Positions 14,466-26,395 of a stretch of DNA of 64,000 nt are shown piece by piece. Each line of letters starts with the position of its first letter. Within the stretch, counting starts at the first letter, position 1. Source of the stretch: Lutraria lutraria (Eukaryota; Mollusca; Bivalvia; Venerida; Mactridae); the NCBI GenBank assembly GCA_964023205.1, contig OZ026841.1, positions 29,402,399 to 29,466,398 on the forward strand, written 5' to 3'. The notes beneath the pieces were generated by a model. The model ran no database searches. It was not told the DNA's origin and saw only the letters and a list, made by a program, of their open reading frames with translations. The position numbers and the translations under genes were made by a program.

Positions 14466-15180
14466 CGACCTTTTTTTTTTACTCTATATTCTATATGGTG
14501 CCAGGAGGTAGGGTGCCAGGGTAACGCCTTATACTACTCTCGTCAGCAACTTAAGATCGCTTTTGGTCACCAAAGCCCGAAGGAACCGTTTTACAACGAC
14601 CGTTCAGCTATGAAGTGACCTGCAATATGCACGCGGAGGTCAATGTTTCCACGCAGACGTACGAAACATCACTAAGCTGATCTTCGGTTTAGACGATCGA
14701 GAAAGGAGTACCGAACCGTCCTCTTCACCGACGATTCAGGGTATTGCCTTTACTATAGAGACAGTTAAGCCAGTGTGTAGTCAACCGAAAGAGCATTTAT
14801 ACTTAGCGTGTCTTGAGTGTTAACGCTTCAACACATGTGTCCTGTTCGCTGGCCAGTGCTACATCGAAGACATTTAAGAAGCCCACGCGAGGTTGCATGC
14901 CGGTCACAGGGGGCGATTGGTTCATTTTGAAGGCCGATAACGTCCGCTCCAATGATTCTCGTGTGGTCATTGAGTTTCTGTTCAGTGAGGGGATTGTGAG
15001 CAAGGACAGGCCGCCTAGGTCTCCGGCAACTAGCCTGTAATGAGTTACAGCTATGCCGTCTAATCCGACCGAGGAATGTCCAGCAGCTTGGCTGAACCTG
15101 ATTGGAAGCACGAGAAGTCGCTGTTTTCAACAGTCATGTCTCACATACCCGATATCTATCAAATGTATGGTCTTTAGTGC
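14466..15180. other. Unassigned CpG-containing segment right of the element
   Basis: After a T run, about 700 bases with visibly higher G+C and more CpG than the neighbouring DNA. Short open frames occur on both strands but none resembles a known protein and they overlap each other. No repeat structure seen. It may be a fragment of an old element or the distal part of the Polinton. Confidence 0.35.
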
Positions 15181-15370
15181 CGTATAGAGCTTATATACAT
15201 ATACATTGACGATGACGCCGTATAGAGCTTATATACATATACATTGACGATGACGCCGTATAGAGCTTATATACATATACATTGACGATGACGCCGTATA
15301 GAGCTTATATACATATACATTGACGATGACGCCGTATTGAGCTTATATACATATACATTGACGATGACGC
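15181..15370. repeat. 38-bp tandem repeat, 5 copies
   Basis: Unit begins CGTATAGAGCTTATATACAT and ends GATGACGC; copies at 15181, 15219, 15257, 15295 and 15333, the last with one visible change (TATTGAGC). Nearly perfect copies suggest recent expansion. Confidence 0.95.
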
Positions 15371-16619
15371 CGTAGATAATTTACGCTTCTTGCAGAGTAC
15401 ATAAAGGCTAATATAAAAATAGACGAGATAAAAGGCTAAACTGAATAGACCTCCGAGGAGTGAATCTTTTTGGAATTTGAAACATCGGACCAAATCTTAT
15501 ATTCTTTAATAAAATCATCACAGATGAAATAAAGAAAATAAAGTATTAAACAACCGTAAAATACTTGGGTTACAATAAAAGATCATTCTAGTCTGTTTCA
15601 TTGATGGCAATTACCATTACAGTACAATCTAAGGTTGCGAGGATACAAAATTAATATTGTGTTTTTTTCACGTGAAAATTGCGTGAGTGCTCAATTTCGA
15701 GGGGAAAAGGGTTAATACATGTACTTAAAGTGTGAAGTCCAGACGAACGACTTATTTATAACACACGGGGCCGTTTAATATAAATAAATAAATCGATTAA
15801 ACAAATAAAGTGAAAACAGTGAATTTAAAGATCCCAACGAAATAAACTATTCTCATTATCAAATATCTGATATTTATCAAATCGGGTCAAAGTCCTTGGG
15901 TAATGGGATTTAATCTTCCGACACCGAACATTCCATTGTAAAATAACTGTTATTATATTTTAAGTGCGTTTGGTTTAATACAAATGACCTCTAACTTGCT
16001 TTGTTCGACATGTCGAAATATTTAACAGACACTAATACAATGAATGAATGTTAGAGGTACCCGATCCTTATAAATTGGGACATTCGAACATATTTGATTA
16101 AATATTTACTTTTAATCATACATTTTGAAATGTTGGCCTTAACACATCAAGGGAGGTAGTATAACTAACTACATGTAGTACTTTCCCTTTTCTATGATAA
16201 TGTAACATTTTTTATTTCATGTATACATTCCAAATTACACCATTCAGAAAAAGCTCGTGTGAAAAAAGATAAATGATTCATTCTGCATATTCAATGAAAA
16301 TAAACAAGAATTAATGGTTAGAAATGAATGTTTTATTAGGGTCTGTACATAATCCTTAATACTCTATTAATGATGTCAGGTGGTAATTTTTGATCAAGTT
16401 TAATGCAGTTTCGATGCGAAATAAACCGATATTCTATGCAATTTTCTGTTTATGCTTTGTACGGCCGTCAAGACTCGTTTCATAAGCTCATAGCGACACT
16501 AATGTATGTTACCTTTTGGTTTTTCAAAATTCTATAGCACGAAGTAGATTATTTTAAGAAATCCGTTGAGCCGGGATACTCAATGTAGCTTTGTTTATGC
16601 TTACAATAACAATTACTTG
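15371..16619. other. AT-rich intergenic DNA
   Basis: No open frame, RNA gene or strong repeat seen. Fragments such as 'aaataaataaatcg' are simple sequence only. Confidence 0.5.
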
Positions 16620-16755
16620 TGAGAAGCCGCAAAATTATGTCGTTGTTGTTGGTTAGAGATTGTTGCCCTATTAAATTGTATAATGGGAAACTCATGTCAC
16701 TGTTGAAGGGAGGTTGTTGCACTGGAGATGGCCGCTTTGGAGAGGTTGCACTGTG
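16620..16755 (-). mobile_element. pogo/Tigger-like MITE, family 1 (decayed copy)
   Basis: Contains the family core: two gttgttg...ggttgttgc blocks, a ggccgctttggagagg stretch, and the end ttgcactgt. The other end is not recognisable. Same family as the copy at 63641-63810. Confidence 0.6.
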
Positions 16756-17214
16756 TTAGGCTTCGTTTTTTGCATAATCCACATATTTCGAACTTTTGAT
16801 CATAGTTCTTCTCTGCCTAGATTAGATAAGGTCAACGATATTCGTGTTTCGAAATATATTGAATGAATTCTAGTACATATTTTTTACAAACCCTTTGTAC
16901 GTTTTATGTGGAAATAGGAGGCAGCTTTGAGATCACCGTGTGAATTAATGGGTTTGACGATTTTGTTTTCGTGCGTGCGTGGCCCGTACACATATATGTG
17001 ACATATGCATTCTCCTAGTATGTACATATTTGCCCCGGTCTGTCCACTTAGAGAGGGCAATTAAATGGTGCTCTGCTGTCTTTAACCTTTGAAAAATGGA
17101 GGTTTCCCATACATTTCAATTCAAATTTAAAGGGAAGATAATTGTATTTTTTAAAATCTTATGGTAAATCATGAAAACCTATAAAATTCATAAACATTTA
17201 CAAAATCAGTCCGC

Positions 17215-17340
17215 TCTATATTGGGAAGAACCAGTACTAGACTCCCATCCTCCGTAAGCAACTGTCTACTTTCTCATATAAAGAGACATGGTCGACAGCT
17301 GGGCTCGAACACACGACCCTCACTTTGTAAATATATTGCA
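17215..17340 (-). mobile_element. SINE-like repeat, family B fragment
   Basis: The block 'gaagaaccagtactagactc' through 'tcatataaagagacatggtcg' recurs almost unchanged at 48255-48325. It ends with a tRNA-like B-box region in inverse orientation (ctcgaac). Confidence 0.65.
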
Positions 17341-18051
17341 GATATTAAAATGGTCACTTGAAATGACCTAACATAAGCAAACATTCAATTCAAGGGCAGA
17401 TAACTCAAAAACGAGACCAGTGATCCCAATTTTGTTTTCGTTTAAAATAATCTCATTTTGCCTATATGTCTATGTGAAAAATGTAGCGAACTGGGCAAAA
17501 TTCTTTAAAACTCTATAAGACACCTAAGGCTCGTGATAACAAAGTTTAACTGTACACCCTACAGTGACATTTAATTGCTATATAGTAGTCATATTTATTG
17601 TTGAAAGTCTTCTTTCACTATTAAATCCTAAATCAAGGTATTCTTATATTACCTCTTTGGTTGTGATACTCTCAAATGTATATTTATTACCTATGATCGA
17701 TGTTGCAAGATTTATGGATTATTAGTATACGTTCTTTCCATATTGTGCCATACAGGTTTCATATTTCGTGCGCAGATGTGAAACCTTGGGTAATGAAGAC
17801 TTCAATATCAGATTACATCAATAAGCTGTCTTATCTTTACAATAAACTTAGGCAACGTATTTTTATTTTTATTACTATTGTGAAAAGATTTATAGAACTT
17901 CAACACTGTGCCCTAGGTAACTATTACTCATATCTTATTTCTATCTATTGTTCATACGTTGATTGAAAATAAATGACAGAACCTAAATTGTTCGTTTACT
18001 AACATCTTTATGCTTCATCCTCATACAAACCCGGCGTACAGTGTTTAACAT

Positions 18052-18213
18052 TCAGTACAACCTCTGTAGAACAACTACATACGGGAGTTGCAAATATTGA
18101 CTGTTTATAGAGGTTGTCGCTCTACAAAGGTTAAATTTATAGTAAATATCAGCTTATGGAAATTTTGAAGGTGTTGTTATGGAGAGGGCCGCTCTGGAGA
18201 GGTTTTACTGTAC
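18052..18213. mobile_element. pogo/Tigger-like MITE, family 1
   Basis: Starts CAGTACAACCTCTGTAGA and ends CTGGAGAGGTTTTACTGTA, forming short terminal inverted repeats. Internal sequence is similar, in opposite orientation, to the copy at 47598-47773. CAGT...ACTG ends next to TA are typical of pogo/Tigger-type non-autonomous elements (assignment inferred). Confidence 0.75.
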
Positions 18214-18227
18214 AACCACATCCATGT

Positions 18228-18445
18228 TCGCCTTCAGAGCGGGAGATCGAAGGTTCGAACCTCAGTTGAGACTGAGTTAGAACTGACGCGGTCGGTTGGT
18301 GAGCCACCTGAGCTGGTTAAATAATGGTCGCCGTATGCCAATCTCAGCCAGGAGTCCGACAAAAAGAGAAGGGATTTGGGAGGTACTGTGTTAAAGATAG
18401 GTGTCTCATAAGCCAACTTGACTGGCCCTTTCAATAGATGTGACA
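18228..18445 (+). mobile_element. tRNA-derived SINE, family A
   Basis: B-box-like GGTTCGAACCTC near the start, followed by a body shared with 22281-22535: 'agaactgatgcgatcggt'-like block, 'caaaaagagaa(a)ggatt(c/t)gg gaggtactgtg', 'ctcataagccaac'. The 5' tRNA-like part is truncated. Confidence 0.75.
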
Positions 18446-19594
18446 GAATTTAATATACGGCGAGTGTGCGGTTTGGTGACGCCGCAAGATATATTAATTT
18501 CAGGCGCTTCGTGGTCACTTATCGTATGCGTTCGCGTGTTGTTCCTTCTGACAATTTTGTCAAAATTTATGCGGTACTGTCGCGCGATTATCACAAGTTA
18601 ACCGCACGGTTGCTGCGTAATTGTTTTAAAAATAATGTTCAAACTTCAAGCACTCATGCTTCATCGAGGTTTCCCCTAAACGCTACGGCATCGGCAAATT
18701 TTAATTAAGCTGATAGGATACGTCTGTGAGCTCGGGCTATGGAACGATAACTGCTGATTGTTATCTCCCGCAAGCCAGCACTGCGTTTATAATAAATTAT
18801 TGGTGCTTTCCAACGATCACAGCAACCGTGTGTCACTAACAGTTCGGTTGTTTTTAGAGTCGTAAGATTTTTCTATCGCATTAGTTTCATTCACTACATT
18901 GAGTTTGTTTACCTTCGCCACTGGGAAGTCCCATATGGGCGAGCTAACGTTATTCACGTTAAGTCCCTACTCTTTTATCCTTTTGGTCACCATATATTAT
19001 TTGGTGAGATTAATTGTTCAAGTTCAAGTCAACGCAAATAATTAACAGCTGCCTATTTGTATGATAACACAAACCGGAACCTATCACCGTTTGAACTCGC
19101 TACCCATTGTCACTGGCTCAGTTGATATGTAAACATGACGTTTTTGTCGCCTCTTTTGCCTGTTTATGAATTTGAACATATACTATTAAAAGTCATGTCT
19201 ACAGATTAAAGTCCCGTTAGCTTTTGGAATTTAGTAATACATACAATTACATAAAATAGATGGTAATATATAAGATATATACATTTTATTTGCTCTAAAA
19301 CAATATGCATAATGATTTTCTTTTGCCACATCTCTAAAAAATGTTGCCGGTTGCTTTTTCTTATTTTTTTGCAATACATTGATCATTAAAAAAACTGTGA
19401 GCACTACATTTCTAGAATTATATACTTGGTGATTGAAAAAGAAAATTTCGGAATGTTTTATTTATAAGACTTCTTTCTACTAGTAGGTAAAACAAGACTT
19501 GTATTAATTTTAACACCCAAAAGGCTAATGGGGCTTTAATCATCACGTGATTATCAGTGAACGCCAGAATGACGGTTTCCTACGGGGTATAGGT

Positions 19595-19672
19595 AGTCTA
19601 GTTCCCGGCGTTGACTTACTAATGATAGTACCTCTGTGTAGCAGTTAGGGACAGGTAATCCAGACTACGGGA
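19595..19672. mobile_element. Small palindromic MITE (TAGTCTGGTTCCC family)
   Basis: Begins TAGTCTAGTTCCC and ends GGGACAGGTAATCCAGACTA; the ends are imperfect inverted repeats and match those of the element at 26327-26395. About 75 bases, no coding potential. Confidence 0.55.
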
Positions 19673-20790
19673 TAGGTTAATAGGAGATAACATTAGGTTT
19701 CTACATGATATCATTCTGATTCCATACAAACAAATACAAGTTAAATGTTTGTACGGCGCAAAATCGCATCCGGCAATTCAATACTAGAATGTGGCCTATG
19801 TAACATTTTTTATCAGGATGTGCGAAGTTTCAGATCAAACGAATTTGCTATTTTGACTTAACTGATCCCGAAACTAAAGTGATCATCTACTCCATCAAAA
19901 ATACAAGCCGTTGATGTTTCATGAATCTCATGAATCTGGTCATATGGTTCTACAGTTCACGAGGTACTATATATGTAGTCCCTGTTTCCACCCTAAAATT
20001 AAAATCAGGGAAAACTATCACCTCGATGTATCAGACGTTGCAATATCTGCTGGAATGCATTTAAAATATTTAAATAAAGTCTCCAAAAATAAAATACTCC
20101 GTTGTCTGAGGGTACGTTGTCGTAAAAACCTGGTATAACGGTCCCAAACATAGATTTTCAACTGTAAAGTGACCTTCTATATCGAACCATAAAGTGACCG
20201 TCTATGTCGAACCAATTAAGTCATCATTTCTCACCTGATCGGACATTTTTTGTATTGAGCTCCGAAATCGATATTTAATTAATGACCATTGCGTAAACAA
20301 GTCAGTGTCCACGCTCGCGATTATAAAATTAGTCTGTGTGAATATGTTTATAATGTTTTGTTTATTTGCGACATGTTGCTAAAATAAATACATCGAAACG
20401 TATAAATACCGTGTTCCGTATCTTATAACACGATTAAATGATTGTTACAACACACCGACGATCGCTCCAAAATGTAATAAACACAGCGAATTTCTCTAAT
20501 AATTTACATTGAAGTTCATTTAGATCGAACAATTTTTCCTAAGTCCTTTGATATAAAGAGTTTCGGCTGCATTTTCAAGAGCACGACCATTCGGGCTACC
20601 AAATAGCAAGACTGGACCAGTAAGCTAACTCTAGTTGGTGTGAGTAACACGTGACCTCGTTCTATTTCTGTTTTGTTTATATCACGTGATGACCATTGCG
20701 GATATTTCGGGCACTGTCAGTAATCTGCTTCGGTGCAAGAATCTGCGATTTTGCATTGCCACTTAAAAATAAGCATTCCATAGTGTACGG
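19673..20790. other. AT-rich intergenic DNA
   Basis: Nothing supported. Two near-repeats of 'aaagtgacc(t/g)tctat.tcgaac' at 20165-20210 are noted. Confidence 0.4.
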
Positions 20791-20905
20791 CCGTACAATA
20801 ATTTATGCCTCCACCATTCGAAATGGCGGAAGGGCATAAAATGTTACCGTCCGTCCGACCGTCCGTCCGTTCGCATTTTAGTTTCCGAGGGATAACTCAT
20901 TGACA
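20791..20905. repeat. Interspersed repeat with CGTCCGTCCG run
   Basis: A palindromic GTACGGCCGTAC is followed by a 'cgtccgtccgaccgtccgtc' stretch and 'gagggataactcattgac'. I recognise this as a repeat type common in bivalve genomes, from memory and not confirmed. Confidence 0.5.
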
Positions 20906-21662
20906 AGTAATATTTCCTGGATTGGTTTCGTATTTTACATGAAGGTGTATAATAATAGCACACAGGTCAACTTAAATTTCAGTTAAACGCACAATGGACG
21001 GATAAAACCCTTTTGTATATAATTGTCATGGAGCAGATTTTTTAAGCTGTCAATTATTTATACAAAAATGTATATACATGCACAAATACATGATTGATAA
21101 TAGAAGAGAAATATTGAGAAATAATTCTTTTTTTCAATAGGTCGGCCATAATTGCGCTTCCAATAATATGTCTCAACTTAATCTTTAATAAATAGCTTGA
21201 GTGTCTACATTTTAAGGCTCTCCTATATCGCGATTCGTTGAACTAAAATCAACCTAAACTGTCATTATTTTTGTTTAACTGTACGATATAATATACATAA
21301 TATGTACATAATTATACATGTTTATGATGATTGGGTAACTAAACCACGTATATACGTAAAACACACCATTAAGTTTGCCTTGTGTTTCGTTTCGACAAGG
21401 TAAACCGTATAATGGGTATATCGTTCTTTATAACATTTGATAAATTAGTAGTCATTGTCTGATGTTGAGTGTTACATAGTATAAGAGTGAATGATAGTTT
21501 TCTAAGAGATATTATTATTCGTGTAATTAGCGTAATGCATAACAAATAATACCAGTACACATACTGTTGCATATTATGTCAGTTAACTTCGGGTTATATC
21601 AAAGAAACAACCATATTCGTCCGATAAATAATAGTGTTTCTCATTTAAAACTATTATACGTG

Positions 21663-22035
21663 GTTTAAATCTTAATGAATGTAAATACATGTGCGTGTTT
21701 GTTCGTTTGTTGTTATTTTTGTATTGATAAGAAAATGTTTATGTTTGATTTCATGATGTATGTTGACTTACAAATGAACTATATTTCATACTATACACCT
21801 TCTCCGCTAGATTCTGTCCGGTCCTCGTTTTCTCCGTTGTCTCTCTTGATTTCTTCTTACATTTATAATACATAAATCATTATTTAAACTGACTTGCCTT
21901 TCTACCTTTCTTTTAACAATGTACTATAATTACTAAAACCTTTTTTGCCACTTAATTGTTACTGCCATATGAAAATTGTATTGTGTTATTTGTATATTCA
22001 CATGGGCCTATGGCTTACTGAAATTTGAAATAAAC
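21663..22035. repeat. Dispersed ~375-bp repeat, copy 1
   Basis: Closely similar over its whole length to 38868-39240, including a 66-codon open frame (21675-21875) whose counterpart at 38877-39080 has 67 codons. The shared frame, starting MNVNTC, is probably fortuitous conservation of a young repeat rather than a gene. Confidence 0.8.
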
Positions 22036-22280
22036 AATCTTAACTTGTATTTTATTTGGTATGGTTCAAATACAATATCATTGTTAAACCTCGAGTAAAA
22101 TAGCTTTTAGACAAATTTTCCATTTGAGTATTTAAAGTTTGTTTAACCTGTTTAGGTGTTCTTTTTGACATTAGTAACGTTTTATTGTTTAAAACATAAA
22201 AATCAGCAGAGTCTATATACAATAAAATTGATCTTCGAGTCTCATTTATATCGTGAACTTATTGACAACATTTACTGCAA

Positions 22281-22535
22281 CCGTGGCCGAGTGGTTAGGA
22301 TGCGCGTCTTCGGGGTGGGTGGTCGAAGGTTTGAACCCCAGTGGATGCTGGATTAGAACTGATGCGATCGGTCTGTGGGCGGCCAGCTAGATGAATAATA
22401 ATCACCATAGGCCCATCTCAACCAGGCGCCCAGCAAAAAGAGAAAGGATTCGGGAGGTACTGTGCACATAAAAGATAAGATTCTCATAAGCCAACACGGC
22501 TGGGCCTTCCATTATAGATGACATTATAATAAACA
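22281..22535 (+). mobile_element. tRNA-derived SINE, family A (complete head)
   Basis: The first 75 bases look like a tRNA: GTGGCCGAGTGGTTAGGATG (A box) and GGTTTGAACCCC (B box), the internal pol III promoter. The body is shared with 18228-18445. Ends in an AT-rich tail. Confidence 0.85.
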
Positions 22536-22539
22536 AATA

Positions 22540-24380
22540 TTTCCCTTATTTACTGATTAATGAGTGAACTTATATTAGTTTCAGTTGCATGGTATCAAGT
22601 GGTATTCGGCATATAATACCAATAAGTATGTACCTTGGTGGTGATTTTCTTATTTTAGTGATTTAACCTCTTGATTATTATAAATATTCACATAGCGGTT
22701 ACTACAACATGCAGTAAAACTTAGCGAACAATGCTCATTCTATTCATTTAATGAATCAATTATCATTGAAAAAAATCGCTCGACTTTCGATAGAATTAAT
22801 CAATCAATGACAAGCCCTAAGGACGTAAACCCGAGGATTTATTTAAGTTATACACATTTGATAATAAAACGTACCTTGCATGTTCACAGGAGAATGTACA
22901 CTTGTATTCCAATAGTTAGTTATCTCAAAGGCAGATTGGTAGCGATGGAATTAATGTCCACATATATATAATTGTCTACGATTGACATGCTTGGTTACCT
23001 CAAAGACGAAATTGCTCTATATGTTTATTAATTGACGAAGTGTTAGATTTACTTACTATTCGCGTAATTTTGCTCTGTATGGCAGATAATTTCATAAATG
23101 CGTTAAAATTACTGTATTGATAAAATCTTTATCGAGTATCTACGAAAGCCACGGAGGATCATTTGGACTCAGTTAGTTTCATGCCGTATTTCAGGGTTAT
23201 TTCATGAACTTTATGCTAATTAGTACTAACTTAGCATTCTACAACAAATCAGATTTGAATCCAGATCATCGTGTTACGAGTTACAGGGCGCTGACCACTA
23301 GAGCACGACCGCAGTCTTGTAACGTGCAAAGTAATTCAATATCTGCGAATATATTGTTATAGAAAAACTAAGTTTTGTAATAACATGGCTGATAATTATA
23401 CTTGAAATTCATTCCAACACTTATATGAACAATTTTAATAAAAAAAATATAAAAAAAGCCAATTAAAAAAAGTTTACTTGGGGTTCGCATCCGTTACATC
23501 GTGGCTGACAGAATGCATAAATAAAAGAGTTGGCGTGGTTGCCTATACTGAGCTACGCCAATAACTGTTATTTTTATATCGCGAAAACCACCGAAACGTT
23601 CCGGAATGCCAATCACCCTACAGAATGAAGTTTGATCATTCACAGAATAGATTTAATTTTGTACAATTAATATTTTTTTGGTTTCGGTTTAGTATGTAGT
23701 AATTGTCATGAAATTTTTGTAGTTCTTTACATAGTATAAAATAATGCATGCGAAAAACTAAGATCAAAGAAAATGGATTTAACTATCATAAATTTAAAGT
23801 TATAAACCCTTTGTTTACTAACTTTACTTTTATACAGTTGCCAACTTAACAATCATAAACATAAAATAACAGCAGAGATACTTAAAAATTAAAAATGATA
23901 CACTTTAAAGTCAAAATTATTGTTATTTACTTGTAATTTATATATACTAATAATTGATAAAATAAGTGTTTTAAAAATAGGTAAAACTAGCAATCAGAAA
24001 GGGTAAATAGTTGATAAATGACTTAATATGAAGATATATAATATCAGCAATACAACAATAAATAATCATTAATGAACAAAGTCCTTTATTAAATTAAACA
24101 CACAGAATCAAGAAATAAGTAAAATAATACGGCCAAAATAATATGTTTTAGAACTCATTTCAGGTTCTGTGGCGAGTCTTTATAACGTTGTCACAGATTC
24201 TGGAGATTCGTTATTATACCGAACAGTCAGGGAAGAATATTTTTAATCACTACAGTACAGGCCCATGGAAAAATAACCAAGGAATGAGTTGTCTGGGGAT
24301 GAATTGGCTGGAAGCCTCAACGTTAAAAATCTAAATAGAATCATAGAAAAAGCATTACCCTCGTTCAACCTCAAGGCAAA
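22540..24380. other. AT-rich intergenic DNA with tRNA-like fossil
   Basis: At about 23255-23320 the minus strand shows a tRNA-like string (tctagtggtcagcgccctgt ... gattcaaatc), probably an old SINE head. Otherwise nothing supported. Confidence 0.4.
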
Positions 24381-24605
24381 CAAGCTCCGACTCCGAGATA
24401 TAGCAGTCCCGACTGTAACTTCCTAGTTCCAGCCAGCATAAGGCCTGAATCGAGTAGCTAGAGATAACATTATCACAGTTCTGCGACAAGAGCGATGTGA
24501 CAACTTTTTAATCACCACGTTCTCAAATTTGATGACTGTACGCAATTTATCTTCATTCTGTCTTACAAATTTCACGGCCCCTCTCCACCCATGAAAATCA
24601 TCTTG

Positions 24606-24617
24606 TGCGCATGCGCG
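24606..24617. promoter_or_regulatory. NRF1-type site
   Basis: TGCGCATGCGCG is a perfect match to the palindromic NRF1 consensus, rare in such AT-rich DNA. It lies inside a 78-codon minus-strand open frame (24659-24423) that I do not recognise. Could mark the promoter of an unseen transcript. Confidence 0.35.
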
Positions 24618-24879
24618 TAAGTAAAAGTCATGCTTTTTCACGGGTCTTGAATTCCTCATGTCACACCGGACTATAGCGTGACTCTTTAAGAATTAATAGG
24701 CATCACAATTCAATATAATTCAAGAAACACATAATCAGTGCGAGAAAAAATATTATATGAAGGTTTCATACATGATAATGTACTGCACTTGTTGTTCTAA
24801 ATAGACAATTGAGTCCACTGAGATGGCAACATAGAAGTTGACAGTCAACATAAAAAGGTAATACATTTTATCATTGTTG

Positions 24880-25880
24880 TTGTTGTTGTTTTGGAGTTGT
24901 TCTGGAATGCATCATAATAATGATTATGCAATTACCAAGATAATACGGCATAATTTTGAAAGCTTTGAAGCATTATATCTATTATGTAATAAATTATGTA
25001 ATAAACCCATAATGTTTGCTTTGATCGTTAGAGGTGGTATATAACACATGCAAGTTTTGGCGCTGCTCTGAAACATTACGATTATATCTTTCTAATAATA
25101 TCGACAAAGCTGCATAATTGCTTATGTACACTTATTCTAAGTTCCAGTAAGGTTCGATTACTTCCGTAAGTTATATGATATGTTTCGTTATACTGGTTGT
25201 CGATGCGCAACATAATAATTATTAAATAAACATGCGGGATGGGACATTTCCCAAACGGTAAAATAAACGAAAACTATCGACTGTGGTACCCAAATAATCG
25301 CATTCAACGACCGTGTAATCATTAGCTTTGACAGGTTAAAAATCGCACCATACATGGCAGCAAATCATGTATCATTAATATCATGGCGCCAGTAAATGAT
25401 CGACCATTCGACTTACGTCTTCTTACAGAAAATAATCGCTTGTATCTGGGACCTTCATTGTTTGTATATGGGACCTTTATTGTTTGTATCACGGACTCGG
25501 CTTGTACGCGCTTGATAAGGTTCCCAAACAATATTGACAAAATGTTTACATATAAACTTCATATTTATATGCATCTATTACCTTTAGAAGTCAAATGATT
25601 TTTTCAAGTTTTTGTTGGACAATTTACCTCGTAAGCAACGTGAATGTCCCTCCAATGCTTCCGTATGTACTTGAATTAAACCTTTAAACTATTTATTTTA
25701 TCAACGTAGGAATTCAAGATTTAAACAGTCATTTAAAGTTAAAGCCGTCCGAATAGAATCTGATAACTATAAAATGTCTATTCGAAACTTATACAAGTAG
25801 GCATTCAACATAATGCTAGCGATTAGCTGATGTTCGAGGCCTACAAATAAAGACAGGTTTTATTAATAATACATAATTTA
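24880..25880. other. Intergenic DNA, (GTT)n and nothing else
   Basis: A short (GTT)n run near 24877-24893; no gene or known repeat seen in the rest. Confidence 0.4.
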
Positions 25881-26017
25881 AAAGAGAAACCTCATTTAGG
25901 GACCGTTAAGTCATTTAGACCATCTAAGTGTAAAGAACGTTCAAGTTTTCGTTACTGTTGCTGTTGTTGTAGGCGGTGGTCTTGTTGTTGTTGTTGCTGC
26001 TGCATGACTGCCATTTA

Positions 26018-26085
26018 AACTGGTTCCCGTTGACTTGAGTGTACAAAGCCTTTTGGTGCACTGCAGCATGGAACGGGAACCAGTT
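26018..26085. mobile_element. 68-bp hairpin element, copy 1
   Basis: Perfect 14-base inverted repeats AACTGGTTCCCGTT / AACGGGAACCAGTT flank 40 bases. Preceded by a (GTT)n/GCT microsatellite at about 25958-26004. Confidence 0.85.
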
Positions 26086-26196
26086 TAGACTGTCATTTAG
26101 GTCATTTGTGTAAGGGAAATAAACCTTATATTACTTTCTGAAATATTGTTACAGTTTTCTCCCTTTGTTTATTCGGGTTATTCAGTAGTTATCATA

Positions 26197-26264
26197 AACT
26201 GGTTCCCGTTGACTTGTGTGTACAAAGCCCTTTGGTGCACTGCATTATGGAACGGGAACCAGTT
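26197..26264. mobile_element. 68-bp hairpin element, copy 2
   Basis: Same length, same 14-base perfect arms, and nearly the same loop as 26018-26085. Confidence 0.85.
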
Positions 26265-26277
26265 TATAGTTATCATA

Positions 26278-26314
26278 AACTTTGGTGCACTGCAACATGG
26301 AACGGGAACCAGTA
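26278..26314. mobile_element. Hairpin element, copy 3 (left arm lost)
   Basis: Retains tttggtgcactgcaacatgg and the right arm aacgggaaccagt, joined to copy 2 through a repeated 'agttatcataaac'. Looks like a tandem or nested insertion with loss of one arm. Confidence 0.7.
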
Positions 26315-26326
26315 TACAGTTATCAT

Positions 26327-26395
26327 TGGTCTGGTTCCCTGCCGTTTAAAACTACTATATAACGTAGTGTTAGGGGCAGGTAACTCCAGACTATA
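26327..26395. mobile_element. Small palindromic MITE (TAGTCTGGTTCCC family)
   Basis: GTCTGGTTCCCTGCC at one end and GGCAGGTAACTCCAGACTA at the other, imperfectly complementary. Related to 19595-19672. Confidence 0.6.

Noticed and set aside
14803..15130. Overlapping ~100-codon frames on both strands
   Set aside because: No recognisable domain, mutually overlapping, and in a stretch whose composition favours open frames.
22281..22355. Functional tRNA gene
   Set aside because: A and B boxes are present but it lacks a complete cloverleaf and is joined to a repeat body shared with 18228; it is a SINE head. The same reasoning applies at 37335-37407 and 62606-62676.
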